A stretch of 50,066 nucleotides of DNA from JBELMB01 sp042088665 (GCA_042088665.1 JBELMB010000014.1:1-50066), one strand, 5' to 3'. Shown: positions 1 to 8,335, numbered from the stretch's first letter. The notes: generated by a model from the sequence alone, not told the origin. Numbers and translations: made by a program.

Positions 1-147
1 TGCCATCATCTTCGGCGGTGCAACATCCAGAATCGCCTCGGCCCCCTGCGCGTCGGCGACCAGTAAATGTGCCGAGCCGTCACGCGCTTCGCGTGTGCCG
101 TAGACCGGGCGGCTCTTGATACTTTCGGGAAACGTGAATTTCGACAT
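1..147 (-). CDS. dmmA: Partial CDS, probable dimethylamine monooxygenase subunit (DmmA-like)
   Basis: An open minus-strand frame starts at ATG 147 and runs off the left edge, giving 49 visible residues that begin MSKFTFPESIKSRPVYG. An AAGGG ribosome-binding site precedes the ATG. It lies 55 bases downstream of the GcvT-family gene in the same orientation, so the two are probably co-transcribed. The SRPVYG-type N-terminus and the position after a GcvT gene in a methylamine cluster fit the dmmD-dmmA order of the dmmDABC operon (dimethylamine to methylamine plus formaldehyde). That assignment rests on context and a short N-terminus only; the rest of the gene is outside the window. Confidence 0.5.
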   Translation of the reverse strand, partial: MSKFTFPESIKSRPVYGTREARDGSAHLLVADAQGAEAILDVAPPKMMA

Positions 148-202
148 CTTTACCCTTTTGGAATGCAGATGGGTGCGGGGTCAGCCCCCGCACCCGAATG
201 TA

Positions 203-1354
203 TCAACCCTTGGCGCTACGGATGGATTTGTCCGGATCGTAGAACGGCATTTCCTCCGCGGTCGCGGCCAATTCGGTGCCATCGGGCTGCACGATGGTCA
301 GCGGCGTGCCCGCGGTCGCAACCGACGGGTCAAGCCGGGCAATGGCCACAGAATAGCCGTTCAGTTCGGAGGACAGGCCGTAGGTGATCACACCGACATC
401 CTTGCCCTCGTGATGCACGCGGGCGAACATCTCCATCTGGTCCATTGCATCGCCGGACAGTTTGACGCCGAAGATCTTGAACCGCTCCTTGCCTTTCGAC
501 GCATAGTGGTTCTCTGCGCCGACAAACCCCTCCTTGCCCGGTGAAACGGTAAAGTCGAGGCCAAGCTCCCACAGCGTGTCACCGCAGGTCTCGTTCTCGA
601 ACGGAAAGGTTTCGGAGTTGTCGCCCGGATAGAACAGCAGGTACGATTCAATCCGCAGCATATCGAGGGTCGAGAACTGCACAGGGCGCACGCCCATGTC
701 CTTGCCGGCCTCAAGGATGCTGTCCCAGAGGTGAACCGCGTCTTTGGCGCGGCAGAAGATCTCGTATCCGCGTTCGCCGGTGTAACCCGTGCGCGAGATC
801 ATCACGTCCTTGCCATAGAGCCGCGTCTGCATCAGCCCGAAATAGGCCAGATCCCGGATGCCCGGGATTTCCTTGGCCAGAAGGTCGACAGAGACCGGTC
901 CCTGCAGGGACATGTCGTGCAGATCATCATCGAACAGGATCGAGCAGTTCTTGCCCGCCGCGGCACTCGCAAGCTGTTCCATCCCGGTGCCCGTGCCATG
1001 CACGACCAGCCATGAATTGACCGCGATGTGGTAGATGATGCAGTCGTCGATGAACTTGCCTTCGGAGTTCAGGATCGACGCATAGGTCGACCGGCCCGGC
1101 GCGATCTTTTCCACGTTCCGCGTCGTGACACGGTCGATGACATAGGCCGCATCGGCCCCGACGACATGGACCTTTTTCAGGCCGGACACGTCCATCAGGC
1201 CCGCCTTGGTCCGGACGGCTTCGTAGTCAGCCTTGGCGCGTTCCGGCGTCTGGTCATAGAACCACGCCGTGCCCATGCCGTTCCAGTCTTCCAGCTCGCC
1301 GCCAATTTCCGCGTGACGGTGTGCTAGCGCTGAGGCTCTCCATAGAATGGCCAT
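203..1354 (-). CDS. dmmD: GcvT-family aminomethyltransferase, likely DmmD
   Basis: The product has 383 residues, a normal length for a single GcvT (aminomethyltransferase, folate-binding) protein. The family signature SRTGYTGERGYEIF is present mid-protein, with the usual GPVSVDLL-type segment before it and a C-terminal barrel segment ending in GVITYG. GcvT proteins bind tetrahydrofolate and take up one-carbon units released from methylamines. The start ATG at 1354 has GGGGA 6 bases upstream. The gene follows a hairpin on the same strand and precedes a probable dmmA, which suggests the DmmD role in dimethylamine oxidation. The GcvT family is clear; the DmmD name is inferred from neighbours and could instead be another folate-dependent demethylase. 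Confidence 0.8.
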   Translation of the reverse strand: MAILWRASALAHRHAEIGGELEDWNGMGTAWFYDQTPERAKADYEAVRTKAGLMDVSGLKKVHVVGADAAYVIDRVTTRNVEKIAPGRSTYASILNSEGKFIDDCIIYHIAVNSWLVVHGTGTGMEQLASAAAGKNCSILFDDDLHDMSLQGPVSVDLLAKEIPGIRDLAYFGLMQTRLYGKDVMISRTGYTGERGYEIFCRAKDAVHLWDSILEAGKDMGVRPVQFSTLDMLRIESYLLFYPGDNSETFPFENETCGDTLWELGLDFTVSPGKEGFVGAENHYASKGKERFKIFGVKLSGDAMDQMEMFARVHHEGKDVGVITYGLSSELNGYSVAIARLDPSVATAGTPLTIVQPDGTELAATAEEMPFYDPDKSIRSAKG

Positions 1355-1499
1355 GATTGTCCCCTGTTCAATTCGATTGTTGTGATCTGGTCTTGGGTAT
1401 TCAGACCCATACGCTCTGAAAAATCAACACTACGGTGCAGATTACTTTCCTGTCAGGCAAACTCTTTGATGGGCTGGCTGCCAGATGGCGCAAAACGAG

Positions 1500-1528
1500 A
1501 AAGGGCCGCATCGCTGCGACCCTTTTTT
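1500..1528 (-). terminator. GCGA-tetraloop hairpin between small membrane gene and dmmD
   Basis: Arms 1500-1510 and 1515-1525 pair over 11 bases around a 4-base loop. Read on the minus strand the loop is GCGA and the only non-Watson-Crick position is a G-U wobble; on the plus strand the same position is a C-A mismatch, so the minus-strand RNA is the better fold. A broken T tract (TTT, then TTTT) follows in the minus direction. It sits 13 bases after the stop of the 57-aa gene, so it likely terminates or attenuates amt-operon transcription before dmmD. Confidence 0.6.
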
Positions 1529-1540
1529 GGGCATGTGCCC

Positions 1541-1714
1541 TTATTTGTGCTTGGCGTATTTCGCTGCTTCGGCCCGCTGTCCGATGACCAGCGCGGCAAT
1601 ACAGATCACGATCCCGATCACTGTGAAAACCCCCGGCATCGCCGTCCCTGCACCCATGAAGATCGGGCCGGACACATCCGTCCAGGTGCCACCGTTGTCG
1701 TATGGAAAACCCAT
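1541..1714 (-). CDS. Small single-pass membrane protein, 57 aa
   Basis: A 57-codon frame runs from ATG 1714 to TAA 1541. The protein starts MGFPYDNGGTWTDVSG, continues with a hydrophobic stretch of about 20 residues (VFTVIGIVICIAALVIG) and ends in a short basic tail (AEAAKYAKHK). A purine-rich GGGGAAAGAG ribosome-binding site lies just upstream of the start. It begins 13 bases after the amt stop on the same strand and is followed by a hairpin, so it looks like the last gene of an amt operon. Function is unknown; pairing with Amt suggests a small accessory subunit, which is inference only. Confidence 0.7.
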   Translation of the reverse strand: MGFPYDNGGTWTDVSGPIFMGAGTAMPGVFTVIGIVICIAALVIGQRAEAAKYAKHK

Positions 1715-1727
1715 TCTCTTTCCCCTT

Positions 1728-3128
1728 TCAGTGAGATGCAGGCGCGGAGGCCGTGATGCCCTCCGGGTAGGCCTGAGCTGGAACTTTCACGGTATCAAGA
1801 CCGGCAATCTCGGCGGCCTCGGGCACGCGCAGCATTCCCACCACCTTGAGGATCAGGGAGGCCACAAAGCCTGTGCCAAACCCGATCGCCACAAAGACAA
1901 CCGACCCGACAAGCTGGCCCATGAAGGACACAGTCGCCGCGCCTTCGCCCAGTGTAGCGGGATAGCCCGACGCAAAGATGCCCAGCATCAACATGCCAAA
2001 GATACCGATGGTGCCGTGCACGGTGACCGCACCAACCGCATCGTCGATGCCCAGACGCTCCAGCACGCCGGCTGCGGGCTTGAGCAAGATACCAGCCGAA
2101 AAGGCGATGATGAAGGTGAGGGCCGGGAAGTAGATGTCCAGACCCGACGCACAGGAGATGATCCCCGCCAGAGCGCCGGACATCATCCAGAACGGATCAC
2201 GGGTCATCACCCATGCCCCGATGATACCACCGGCGACGGACATCAGGATGTTGAACGACAGGGCGCCGAGATTGGTCGGTGTGCCGTAGATCGTCGTGTA
2301 GTTCGCGCCCCAGGACCAGGCCTCGCCGCCGACGACGAGACAGGCCATCAAGAAGCCCCAGAAGCCCACGATGATCAGCATCAGACCGGTTGCCGTGAAC
2401 GGCATGTTGTGTCCGGGAAGGTCGTTGGCGCTGCCATCGGCGTTGAACTTGCCGATGCGCGGCCCGAGGTTGATCAGAACGCCAAGCGCAAAGAACGCCG
2501 CAACCGCGTGCACCAGACCGGCTGCGCCAAAGTCATGCACACCCCATTGCGTGACCAGCCAGCCATCTGCATGCCAGCCCCAGGCGGCTGCCAGGGTCCA
2601 GCTGAACCCGCCGAGGATGATCGCGAGGATCACAAATCCAACGGTCTGGATCCGCTCGATCACGGCACCGGACATGATGGATGCGGTTGTCGCCGCGAAC
2701 AGGGTAAAGGCCCCCCAGAACACGCCATCGATCTGGTCTTCGGTGTTCGGGCCCATGAAGGCCGCGCTTTCGCCCCAGGCCAGCGCAATGGAGCCCGCAT
2801 AGGCGGCGCCGGAAATTCCGTTGGCGCCCGCCGACAGCGACAGACCCGTCGGGAAGGCCCAGTAGACCCACCACCCAAAGAAGTAGAACGCCGGGATCAC
2901 GAAGGCGAAGGCGAGGATGTTCTTGACGCCGGACGACAACGCGTTCTTTGCGCGCGACGCACCCATTTCATAGGCGAGGAAGCCGGCGTGGATGATGATC
3001 ATCAACGGGATCGTCAGGTAATAATAGGCTTCGGCGAACATGGTATTGGTGGCGGATGCACCGCCTCCTGCCGCCTCCAGTTCAGCCAGTTTAGCGGCCA
3101 GTTCTGCGAGTTGTTCTTCCAAGGTCAT
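1728..3128 (-). CDS. amt: Amt-family ammonium/methylammonium channel
   Basis: The product of about 466 residues is a polytopic membrane protein of the Amt/MEP/Rh family. It has the segments FLAYEMGASRAKNALSSG, WAFPTGLSLSAGANGISG, HAVAAFFALGVLINLGPR and DAVGAVTVHGTIGIFGML, the last carrying a pore-type histidine. Before the first membrane helix there is an unusual acidic, coiled-coil-like N-terminus (LEEQLAELAAKLAELEAAGGG). ATG 3128 was chosen; a GTG nine bases earlier is also possible and neither has a strong ribosome-binding site. The gene is divergent from the N-methylglutamate synthase operon and next to dmm genes, so uptake of methylammonium or recapture of released ammonium is the likely role. 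The family is certain, the substrate is inferred. Confidence 0.93.
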   Translation of the reverse strand: MTLEEQLAELAAKLAELEAAGGGASATNTMFAEAYYYLTIPLMIIIHAGFLAYEMGASRAKNALSSGVKNILAFAFVIPAFYFFGWWVYWAFPTGLSLSAGANGISGAAYAGSIALAWGESAAFMGPNTEDQIDGVFWGAFTLFAATTASIMSGAVIERIQTVGFVILAIILGGFSWTLAAAWGWHADGWLVTQWGVHDFGAAGLVHAVAAFFALGVLINLGPRIGKFNADGSANDLPGHNMPFTATGLMLIIVGFWGFLMACLVVGGEAWSWGANYTTIYGTPTNLGALSFNILMSVAGGIIGAWVMTRDPFWMMSGALAGIISCASGLDIYFPALTFIIAFSAGILLKPAAGVLERLGIDDAVGAVTVHGTIGIFGMLMLGIFASGYPATLGEGAATVSFMGQLVGSVVFVAIGFGTGFVASLILKVVGMLRVPEAAEIAGLDTVKVPAQAYPEGITASAPASH

Positions 3129-3333
3129 TGCCCCCACACCAGATTGAGTGTTGTCGTTCAGCCCCTCTGACGAGGGTCCATCGCCGCAAATGAACCATAG
3201 AACCGCGCATGCACCTAGTTAATTTTGCCCTTAAAGAAAAAAAGTTTCCTGCCGGTTGAGTTTTCCTTTTTTGGTGGTAGCGTTTTGCAAAATGCCGGGT
3301 ATCACACCCGGCTCTGAGTCGGGAGCATGCAGA
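3129..3333. promoter_or_regulatory. Divergent promoter region between amt and mgsA
   Basis: About 200 bases separate the two start codons. The middle (about 3220-3290) is markedly AT-rich against the GC-rich background, with runs of A and T, as expected for bidirectional promoters. A GGGAG ribosome-binding site for mgsA lies at 3321-3325. I could not assign a convincing sigma-70 or sigma-54 core; a TGG...TTGCA pair near 3280-3296 has the wrong spacing for sigma-54. Confidence 0.4.
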
Positions 3334-4269
3334 ATGTGCGGAATTGTAGGTCTATTTCTCAAGGACAAATCGCTCGAACCACGCCTGGGCGAGATGCTCA
3401 CAGCGATGCTGGTCACGATGACGGACCGTGGCCCCGACAGCGCTGGGATCGCAATTTATGGCGCGGAAACAAAGGGACGGGCAAAGATGACCGTCCAGTC
3501 CGATGACCCCCAGACCGCGTTTTCGGGCCTGGACAAGACACTGTCGGAGGCGGCAGGCGACACCGTCACCATGGCCATCAAGAGCACGCATGCCATCCTC
3601 GACATGCCTGCTGGCGCGACCGCCAAGATGCGCGCCACCCTGAACGATCTGGGTCTGCGCATCATGAGCCGCGGCGACACCCTCGAGATCTACAAGGAAG
3701 TCGGCTTGCCCAAGGATGTGGCAGCCCGGTTCGATATTGCCCAGATGTCGGGCACACATGGAATTGGTCACACCCGCATGGCAACAGAATCGGCCGTGAC
3801 CACGATGGGCGCGCATCCGTTCAACACCGGCGACGACCAGTGCCTCGTGCACAACGGCTCCTTGTCCAATCACAACTCGCTGCGGCGCAAACTGCGACGC
3901 GAAGGCATCCATATCGAAACCGAGAACGACACCGAAGTCGGCGCCGCCTACCTGACGTGGCAAATGCAGAACGGTGCGACGCTGGGTGAGGCCCTGACCA
4001 GCAGCCTCGACGACCTCGACGGGTTCTTTACGTTTCTGGTCGGCACCAAGGACGGATTTGGCGTTGTCCGCGATCCGATTGCCTGCAAACCTGCTGTGAT
4101 GGCGGAAACCGATCAATACGTCGCCTTCGGGTCCGAGTATCGCGCACTGGTGGATTTGCCGGGCATCGAGACCGCGCGCGTCTGGGAGCCGGAGCCTGCA
4201 ACCGTCTACTTCTGGAGCCACAACGATACATCGACATCCCCCCATAAATCCCGGGAGCAAGCGGCCTGA
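3334..4269 (+). CDS. mgsA: N-methylglutamate synthase subunit A (class II glutamine amidotransferase)
   Basis: The 311-residue protein begins MCGIVGLF, so removal of Met exposes the catalytic Cys2 of class II (Ntn) glutamine amidotransferases. Other family segments are DRGPDSAGIAIYG, GIGHTRMATES and LVHNGSLSNHNSLRRKL. The start at 3334 was chosen over an upstream in-frame ATG because the active cysteine must be N-terminal and GGGAG sits 8 bases upstream. It is the GlxB-like subunit that goes with the next two genes; in the methylamine pathway MgsABC makes N-methylglutamate from gamma-glutamylmethylamide (or methylamine) and glutamate. Its stop overlaps the mgsB start by one base, indicating translational coupling. 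The glxBCD naming would also fit by sequence, but gmaS downstream favours mgs. Confidence 0.9.
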   Translation: MCGIVGLFLKDKSLEPRLGEMLTAMLVTMTDRGPDSAGIAIYGAETKGRAKMTVQSDDPQTAFSGLDKTLSEAAGDTVTMAIKSTHAILDMPAGATAKMRATLNDLGLRIMSRGDTLEIYKEVGLPKDVAARFDIAQMSGTHGIGHTRMATESAVTTMGAHPFNTGDDQCLVHNGSLSNHNSLRRKLRREGIHIETENDTEVGAAYLTWQMQNGATLGEALTSSLDDLDGFFTFLVGTKDGFGVVRDPIACKPAVMAETDQYVAFGSEYRALVDLPGIETARVWEPEPATVYFWSHNDTSTSPHKSREQAA

Positions 4270-4952
4270 TGCAAACACTTGACCTATCCGAAATCGGTTT
4301 GCGCGAGACCAACAGGATCTTGCACGCTCAATCCGACGCGACCAACCAGACCGTATGGGAAATCGTGAACCCGCGCGGCTCTCATGCGATTGCCTGCGGC
4401 CTCGACGCCCCGATCGAAGTCACGGTCAAAGGCTCCACCGGCTATTATTGCGCAGGCATGAACCAGCAAGCGACCGTGAACATTCACGGATCGGCAGGTC
4501 CCGGCACCGGTGAGAACATCATGTCCGGCAAGATCGTCATCGAAGGCGATGCCAGCCAGTATCTCGGGGCCACCGGGCATGGCGGGTTGATCGTGGTCAA
4601 GGGCAACGCCTCGTCGCGGTGCGGCATCTCGATGAAGGGTGTGAACATCGTCGTCCAAGGCAACATCGGGCACATGTCGGCCTTCATGGGACAGTCGGGC
4701 AACCTTGTGGTCTGTGGCGATGCGGGCGATGCGCTTGGCGACAGCTGCTACGAGGCGCGGTTCTTCGTGCGCGGCAGCGTCAAGAGCCTCGGGGCCGATT
4801 GCGAAAAGAAAGAGATGCGCCCGGAGCACCTGACCCTGTTGCAAGGCTTGCTGGACGAGGCAGGCATTAATGCGGACCCAGCTGAGTTCACGCGCTACGG
4901 ATCGGCACGTAACCTCTATAATTTCGACGTCGACAACGCCGGCGCGTATTAA
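4269..4952 (+). CDS. mgsB: N-methylglutamate synthase subunit B (GXGXG domain, GlxC-like)
   Basis: The 227-residue product is built of the right-handed beta-helix repeats of the C-terminal alpha domain of glutamate synthase (GltB). It contains GSTGYYCAGMN, GSAGPGTGENIMSG and GNASSRCGISMKG, which together give the GXGXG-type pattern. In full-length glutamate synthase this domain is structural and links the amidotransferase to the FMN domain; here it is a separate subunit, as in MgsABC and GlxBCD. ATG 4269 overlaps the mgsA TGA by one base, and mgsC starts 13 bases after this stop, so the three are one translation unit. I see no truncation. Confidence 0.9.
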   Translation: MQTLDLSEIGLRETNRILHAQSDATNQTVWEIVNPRGSHAIACGLDAPIEVTVKGSTGYYCAGMNQQATVNIHGSAGPGTGENIMSGKIVIEGDASQYLGATGHGGLIVVKGNASSRCGISMKGVNIVVQGNIGHMSAFMGQSGNLVVCGDAGDALGDSCYEARFFVRGSVKSLGADCEKKEMRPEHLTLLQGLLDEAGINADPAEFTRYGSARNLYNFDVDNAGAY

Positions 4953-4965
4953 GGACCCCCAGCAG

Positions 4966-6312
4966 ATGAACAAGCACGATCCAAAGGGTATCCCCCAGAC
5001 CACTCCGCGCCAATCCGCGACCTTTACGCAAGACGTCAACAGCGACATCCGCCGCGCGGCCGCCACGGGCATCTATGACATCCGGGGCGGAGGCGCCAAA
5101 CGCAAGGTGCCCTCCTTTGACGACCTGCTCTTCATGGGCGCCTCGATCTCACGCTACCCTCTCGAAGGGTACCGCGAGAAATGCGAAACCTCGGTGACCA
5201 TCGGCGGGTTGCATGCCGAGAACCCCATCGAGCTTGACATCCCCATCACCATCGCGGGCATGTCCTTTGGTGCCCTGTCCGGCCCCGCAAAAGAGGCCCT
5301 CGGGCGTGGCGCATCCGCCGCCGGGACCTCGACCACCACGGGCGATGGCGGCATGACACAGGAAGAGCGCGGACATTCCGACAAGCTCGTCTATCAATAC
5401 CTGCCCTCCCGCTACGGCATGAACCCCAATGACCTGCGCAAGGCCGACGCGATCGAAATCGTTGTGGGCCAGGGCGCAAAACCGGGCGGCGGCGGCATGC
5501 TACTGGGCCAGAAGATCAGCGACCGCGTGGCCGAAATGCGCAATCTGCCCAAGGGGATCGACCAGCGCTCTGCCTGCCGCCACCCGGACTGGACCGGGCC
5601 GGACGATCTGGAAATCAAGATCCTTGAACTGCGCGAGATCACCGGCTGGAAGGTGCCGATCTACGTCAAGGTTGCGGGCGCACGTCCCTATTACGACACC
5701 ACGCTCGCCATCAAGGCCGGGGCCGACGCCGTGGTGCTGGACGGGATGCAGGGCGGCACCGCCGCCACGCAGGATGTGTTCATCGAACACGTGGGCCAGC
5801 CCACGTTGGCGATTGTGCGCCCCGCCGTGCAGGCGCTTCAGGATCTGGGGATGCACCGCAAGGTACAACTGATCCTGTCGGGCGGCATCCGCTCCGGTGC
5901 GGATGTGGCCAAGGCCATGGCCCTCGGCGCCGATGCCGTGGCCATTGGCACCGCGGCGCTGATCGCGCTTGGCGACAACGATCCGAAATACGAGGCAGAA
6001 TACAACGCCCTCGGGACCACCGCCGGTGCCTATGATGACTGGCACGAAGGCAAGGACCCCGCCGGCATCACCACGCAGGATCCCGACCTCATGGCCCGGT
6101 TCGACCCGGTCGAAGGCGGTCGCCGCCTGCGCAACTACCTGAAGGTCATGACCCTCGAGGCACAGACCATCGCGCGCGCCTGCGGCAAGAACCACCTGCA
6201 CAACCTGGAACCCGAAGACCTGGTCGCGCTGACAATGGAGGCCGCTGCCATGGCGCGGGTCCCGCTGGCAGGGACCGATTGGTACCCGGGCAAGCCCGGC
6301 ACATCCTACTGA
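4966..6312 (+). CDS. mgsC: N-methylglutamate synthase subunit C (FMN-binding glutamate synthase domain)
   Basis: The 448-residue protein matches the FMN-binding (alpha/beta barrel) domain of glutamate synthase: MSFGALSGPAKEALGRGA, GDGGMTQEERG, GQGAKPGGGGMLLGQKIS, VKVAGARPYYDTTLAIKAGAD read in order, then LSGGIRSGADVAKAMALGAD. The start at 4966 has AAGGA upstream and follows mgsB closely. An in-frame upstream extension to 4870 would overlap mgsB and lacks support. The segment after the glycine-rich phosphate-binding region, where GltB proteins carry three cysteines for a 3Fe-4S cluster just before the VGIATQD-like motif, has none here; the equivalent end reads AGITTQDPDL. This should be the catalytic reductase subunit of the complex. 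Confidence 0.9.
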   Translation: MNKHDPKGIPQTTPRQSATFTQDVNSDIRRAAATGIYDIRGGGAKRKVPSFDDLLFMGASISRYPLEGYREKCETSVTIGGLHAENPIELDIPITIAGMSFGALSGPAKEALGRGASAAGTSTTTGDGGMTQEERGHSDKLVYQYLPSRYGMNPNDLRKADAIEIVVGQGAKPGGGGMLLGQKISDRVAEMRNLPKGIDQRSACRHPDWTGPDDLEIKILELREITGWKVPIYVKVAGARPYYDTTLAIKAGADAVVLDGMQGGTAATQDVFIEHVGQPTLAIVRPAVQALQDLGMHRKVQLILSGGIRSGADVAKAMALGADAVAIGTAALIALGDNDPKYEAEYNALGTTAGAYDDWHEGKDPAGITTQDPDLMARFDPVEGGRRLRNYLKVMTLEAQTIARACGKNHLHNLEPEDLVALTMEAAAMARVPLAGTDWYPGKPGTSY

Positions 6313-6322
6313 CCCGGAACAA

Positions 6323-6349
6323 AGGCGCGGCTGCTTGCAGACCGCGCCT
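6323..6349 (+). promoter_or_regulatory. Strong stem-loop in the mgsC-gmaS intergenic gap
   Basis: AGGCGCGG at 6323-6330 pairs with CCGCGCCT at 6342-6349. Inside it, CTGC 6331-6334 pairs with GCAG 6337-6340 around TT, leaving one bulged A, for 12 base pairs in total. The following bases are CAGTCTTTCCCCCC, a poor T tract, so it looks more like a processing or attenuation stem than a full terminator. It could set a different mRNA level for gmaS than for mgsABC. Confidence 0.5.
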
Positions 6350-6388
6350 CAGTCTTTCCCCCCATTCTCCGACAACAGGGAATCGAAC

Positions 6389-7717
6389 ATGGCCACAGAC
6401 CTTGCAAAATTTGCCGAAGAGAACGGTATCAAATACTTCATGATCTCCTTCACGGATCTGTTTGGCGGACAGCGCGCCAAACTGGTGCCCGCCCGTGCAA
6501 TCGCGGACATGCAGGAAGACGGCGCCGGGTTTGCAGGCTTTGCCACATGGCTGGACCTGACGCCCGCCCATCCCGACATGCTCGCCGTCCCGGATCCCGA
6601 GGCCGTGATCATTCTGCCGTGGAACAAGGAAATCGCATGGGTTCCGGCCAATTGCGTGATGGAAGACGAGCCCGTCGAACAAGCGCCGCGCAACGTGCTG
6701 TGCCGCCTGATCGAAGAGGCCGCCGCCGAGGGGATGCACATCAAGACCGGGATCGAGGCAGAGTTTTTCCTGCTCACCCCGTCGGGCGATCAGATCTCGG
6801 ACGAATACGACACCGCTGCAAAGCCTTGCTATGATCAGCAAGCCTTCATGCGCCGTCTGGACGTGATCCGCGAGATCTCTGACCACATGCTGGAGCTGGG
6901 CTGGAACCCCTATCAAAACGACCACGAAGACGCCAATGGCCAGTGGGAGATGAACTGGGATTTCGATGACGCGCTCAAGACCGCCGACAAGCATTCCTTT
7001 TTCAAGTTCATGGCAAAATGCGTCGCGGAAAAGCATGGCTACCGCGCGACATTCATGCCCAAGCCCATCGAGGGGCTGACCGGCAACGGCTGTCACGCGC
7101 ATATCTCGGTCTGGGATGCACCGGGCGCCGCGGCCACGACCAATGTCTTCGCAGGCGAAGGCGAAGGGCAAACCGGAGAGGTCGGGCTGTCCGAACGCGG
7201 CAAACACTTCCTCGGTGGGATCATGAAGCACGCCAGCGCGCTGGCCGCGATCACCAATCCCACGGTCAACAGCTACAAGCGCATCAATGCACCGCGCACC
7301 ATGTCCGGCGCGACCTGGGCGCCCAACACGGTGACATGGACGGGCAACAACCGCACGCATATGGTCCGCGTTCCGGGCCCGGGCCGGTTCGAACTGCGCC
7401 TGCCCGATGGCGCGGCCAACCCTTACCTGTTGCAGGCGGTCATCATCGCGGCTGGTCTCTCGGGGATCCGCTCCAAGGCCGATCCGGGCAAGCGCTATGA
7501 TATCGACATGTACGCAGAGGGTCACAAGGTCAAAGGCGCGCCCAAGCTGCCCTTGAACATGCTGGACGCGCTGCGCGAATACGACAAGGACAAGGGCCTG
7601 AAAGAAGCGATGGGCGCTGAATTCTCAGCCGCCTACCTCAAGATGAAGCACAGCGAATGGAATGACTACGCCTCGCATTTCTCGGCGTGGGAAAAGGCCA
7701 ACACGCTGGACATCTAA
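6389..7717 (+). CDS. gmaS: Gamma-glutamylmethylamide synthetase (GMAS), glutamine-synthetase family
   Basis: The 442-residue protein is a glutamine-synthetase-fold ligase of the length usual for GMAS. Visible motifs are ISFTDLFGGQRAKLVPA at the N-terminus, the metal-binding GIEAEFFLL, the nucleotide/glutamate segment NGCHAHISVWD, NPTVNSYKRINAP and the C-terminal RFELRLPDGAANPYLLQA. The enzyme joins methylamine to glutamate with ATP, giving gamma-glutamylmethylamide, the first step of the indirect N-methylglutamate route. ATG 6389 is preceded by CAGGGAA. It lies 76 bases after mgsC with a strong stem-loop between them. Neighbouring mgsABC and tmm make GMAS much likelier than ordinary glutamine synthetase. 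Confidence 0.92.
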   Translation: MATDLAKFAEENGIKYFMISFTDLFGGQRAKLVPARAIADMQEDGAGFAGFATWLDLTPAHPDMLAVPDPEAVIILPWNKEIAWVPANCVMEDEPVEQAPRNVLCRLIEEAAAEGMHIKTGIEAEFFLLTPSGDQISDEYDTAAKPCYDQQAFMRRLDVIREISDHMLELGWNPYQNDHEDANGQWEMNWDFDDALKTADKHSFFKFMAKCVAEKHGYRATFMPKPIEGLTGNGCHAHISVWDAPGAAATTNVFAGEGEGQTGEVGLSERGKHFLGGIMKHASALAAITNPTVNSYKRINAPRTMSGATWAPNTVTWTGNNRTHMVRVPGPGRFELRLPDGAANPYLLQAVIIAAGLSGIRSKADPGKRYDIDMYAEGHKVKGAPKLPLNMLDALREYDKDKGLKEAMGAEFSAAYLKMKHSEWNDYASHFSAWEKANTLDI

Positions 7718-7763
7718 GCCCCCTGTCCGTGCATGATCCTTCCTGCGCGGGCGACGCCCGGTC

Positions 7764-8183
7764 TCAGCTGAGCCAGCCAAAGCGGCGCGCGATCGAAGCG
7801 TACCAGAGCAAGGCAGCCGCAACGAGCGCTGACAGCACCATGGACGGCACCAGACCGACCACGCGCAGGGTAAAATACCCCGTCAAGAGAACGCCGACAA
7901 AGGAAACGGCAAGCAAGGCGACCGCAATGTGCCGCCGCAACAGCATCAGAATACCGCCAACAGCCCCGCCAAAGACCGCCACTGCAAAGGCCCCCGTTGC
8001 CCAGGCAGGCCGACCGTTGATTATGACCTGATACACCTCTGGCATGCGGCTCACGGCCTCCGGATTGGATTGCGTGATGTAATTCACGCATCCCATCAGG
8101 TTCCACGCCAATCCTGCCGCAGTGATGATCCAGAAACTGAAATGTGGCCTTGGCTGTTTCACCGGTTGCGTCCTTTTGTGCAC
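7764..8183 (-). CDS. Four-helix membrane protein, unknown function
   Basis: From GTG 8183 the product has 139 residues; the open frame continues upstream to 8300, so the start is uncertain. There are four predicted membrane helices: FWIITAAGLAWNLMGCVNYI, TGAFAVAVFGGAVGGILML, IAVALLAVSFVGVLLTGYF and SMVLSALVAAALLWYASI. A conserved-looking loop INGRPAWATGAFA resembles small membrane proteins usually left as hypothetical or loosely called sugar transporter. It converges on gmaS and is divergent from tmm, with the tmm promoter between. No catalytic motif is seen. Confidence 0.6.
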   Translation of the reverse strand: MHKRTQPVKQPRPHFSFWIITAAGLAWNLMGCVNYITQSNPEAVSRMPEVYQVIINGRPAWATGAFAVAVFGGAVGGILMLLRRHIAVALLAVSFVGVLLTGYFTLRVVGLVPSMVLSALVAAALLWYASIARRFGWLS

Positions 8184-8272
8184 AGCGCTCACGCTAGCCC
8201 CAAAAACACGGCGCGTCCAACGGGCCAACGCCGAAAAACACAGGCCATGCGTTTCACCGAAGAGAAAATTTG

Positions 8273-8301
8273 TTGACTTAGAGGGTTGGTTTCGTTGCAA
8301 T
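8273..8301 (+). promoter_or_regulatory. Candidate sigma-70 promoter for tmm
   Basis: TTGACT (8273-8278) and TGCAAT (8296-8301) are separated by 17 bases and lie 35 bases before the tmm start codon. The -35 element matches 5 of 6 consensus bases and the -10 element 4 of 6. AGGGA, 10 bases before the ATG, is the ribosome-binding site. Confidence 0.4.
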
Positions 8302-8335
8302 CACCAGAACAACTTCCACGACAGGGATCTGCAAA

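Noticed and set aside
3275..3300. Possible sigma-54 promoter before mgsA
   Set aside because: The TGG and TTGCA elements are present but the spacing between the GG and GC dinucleotides is 9 rather than 10 bases.
7735..7760. Terminator between gmaS and the convergent membrane gene
   Set aside because: A short CGGGC-GAC-GCCCG stem exists but has only 5 pairs and no T tract.
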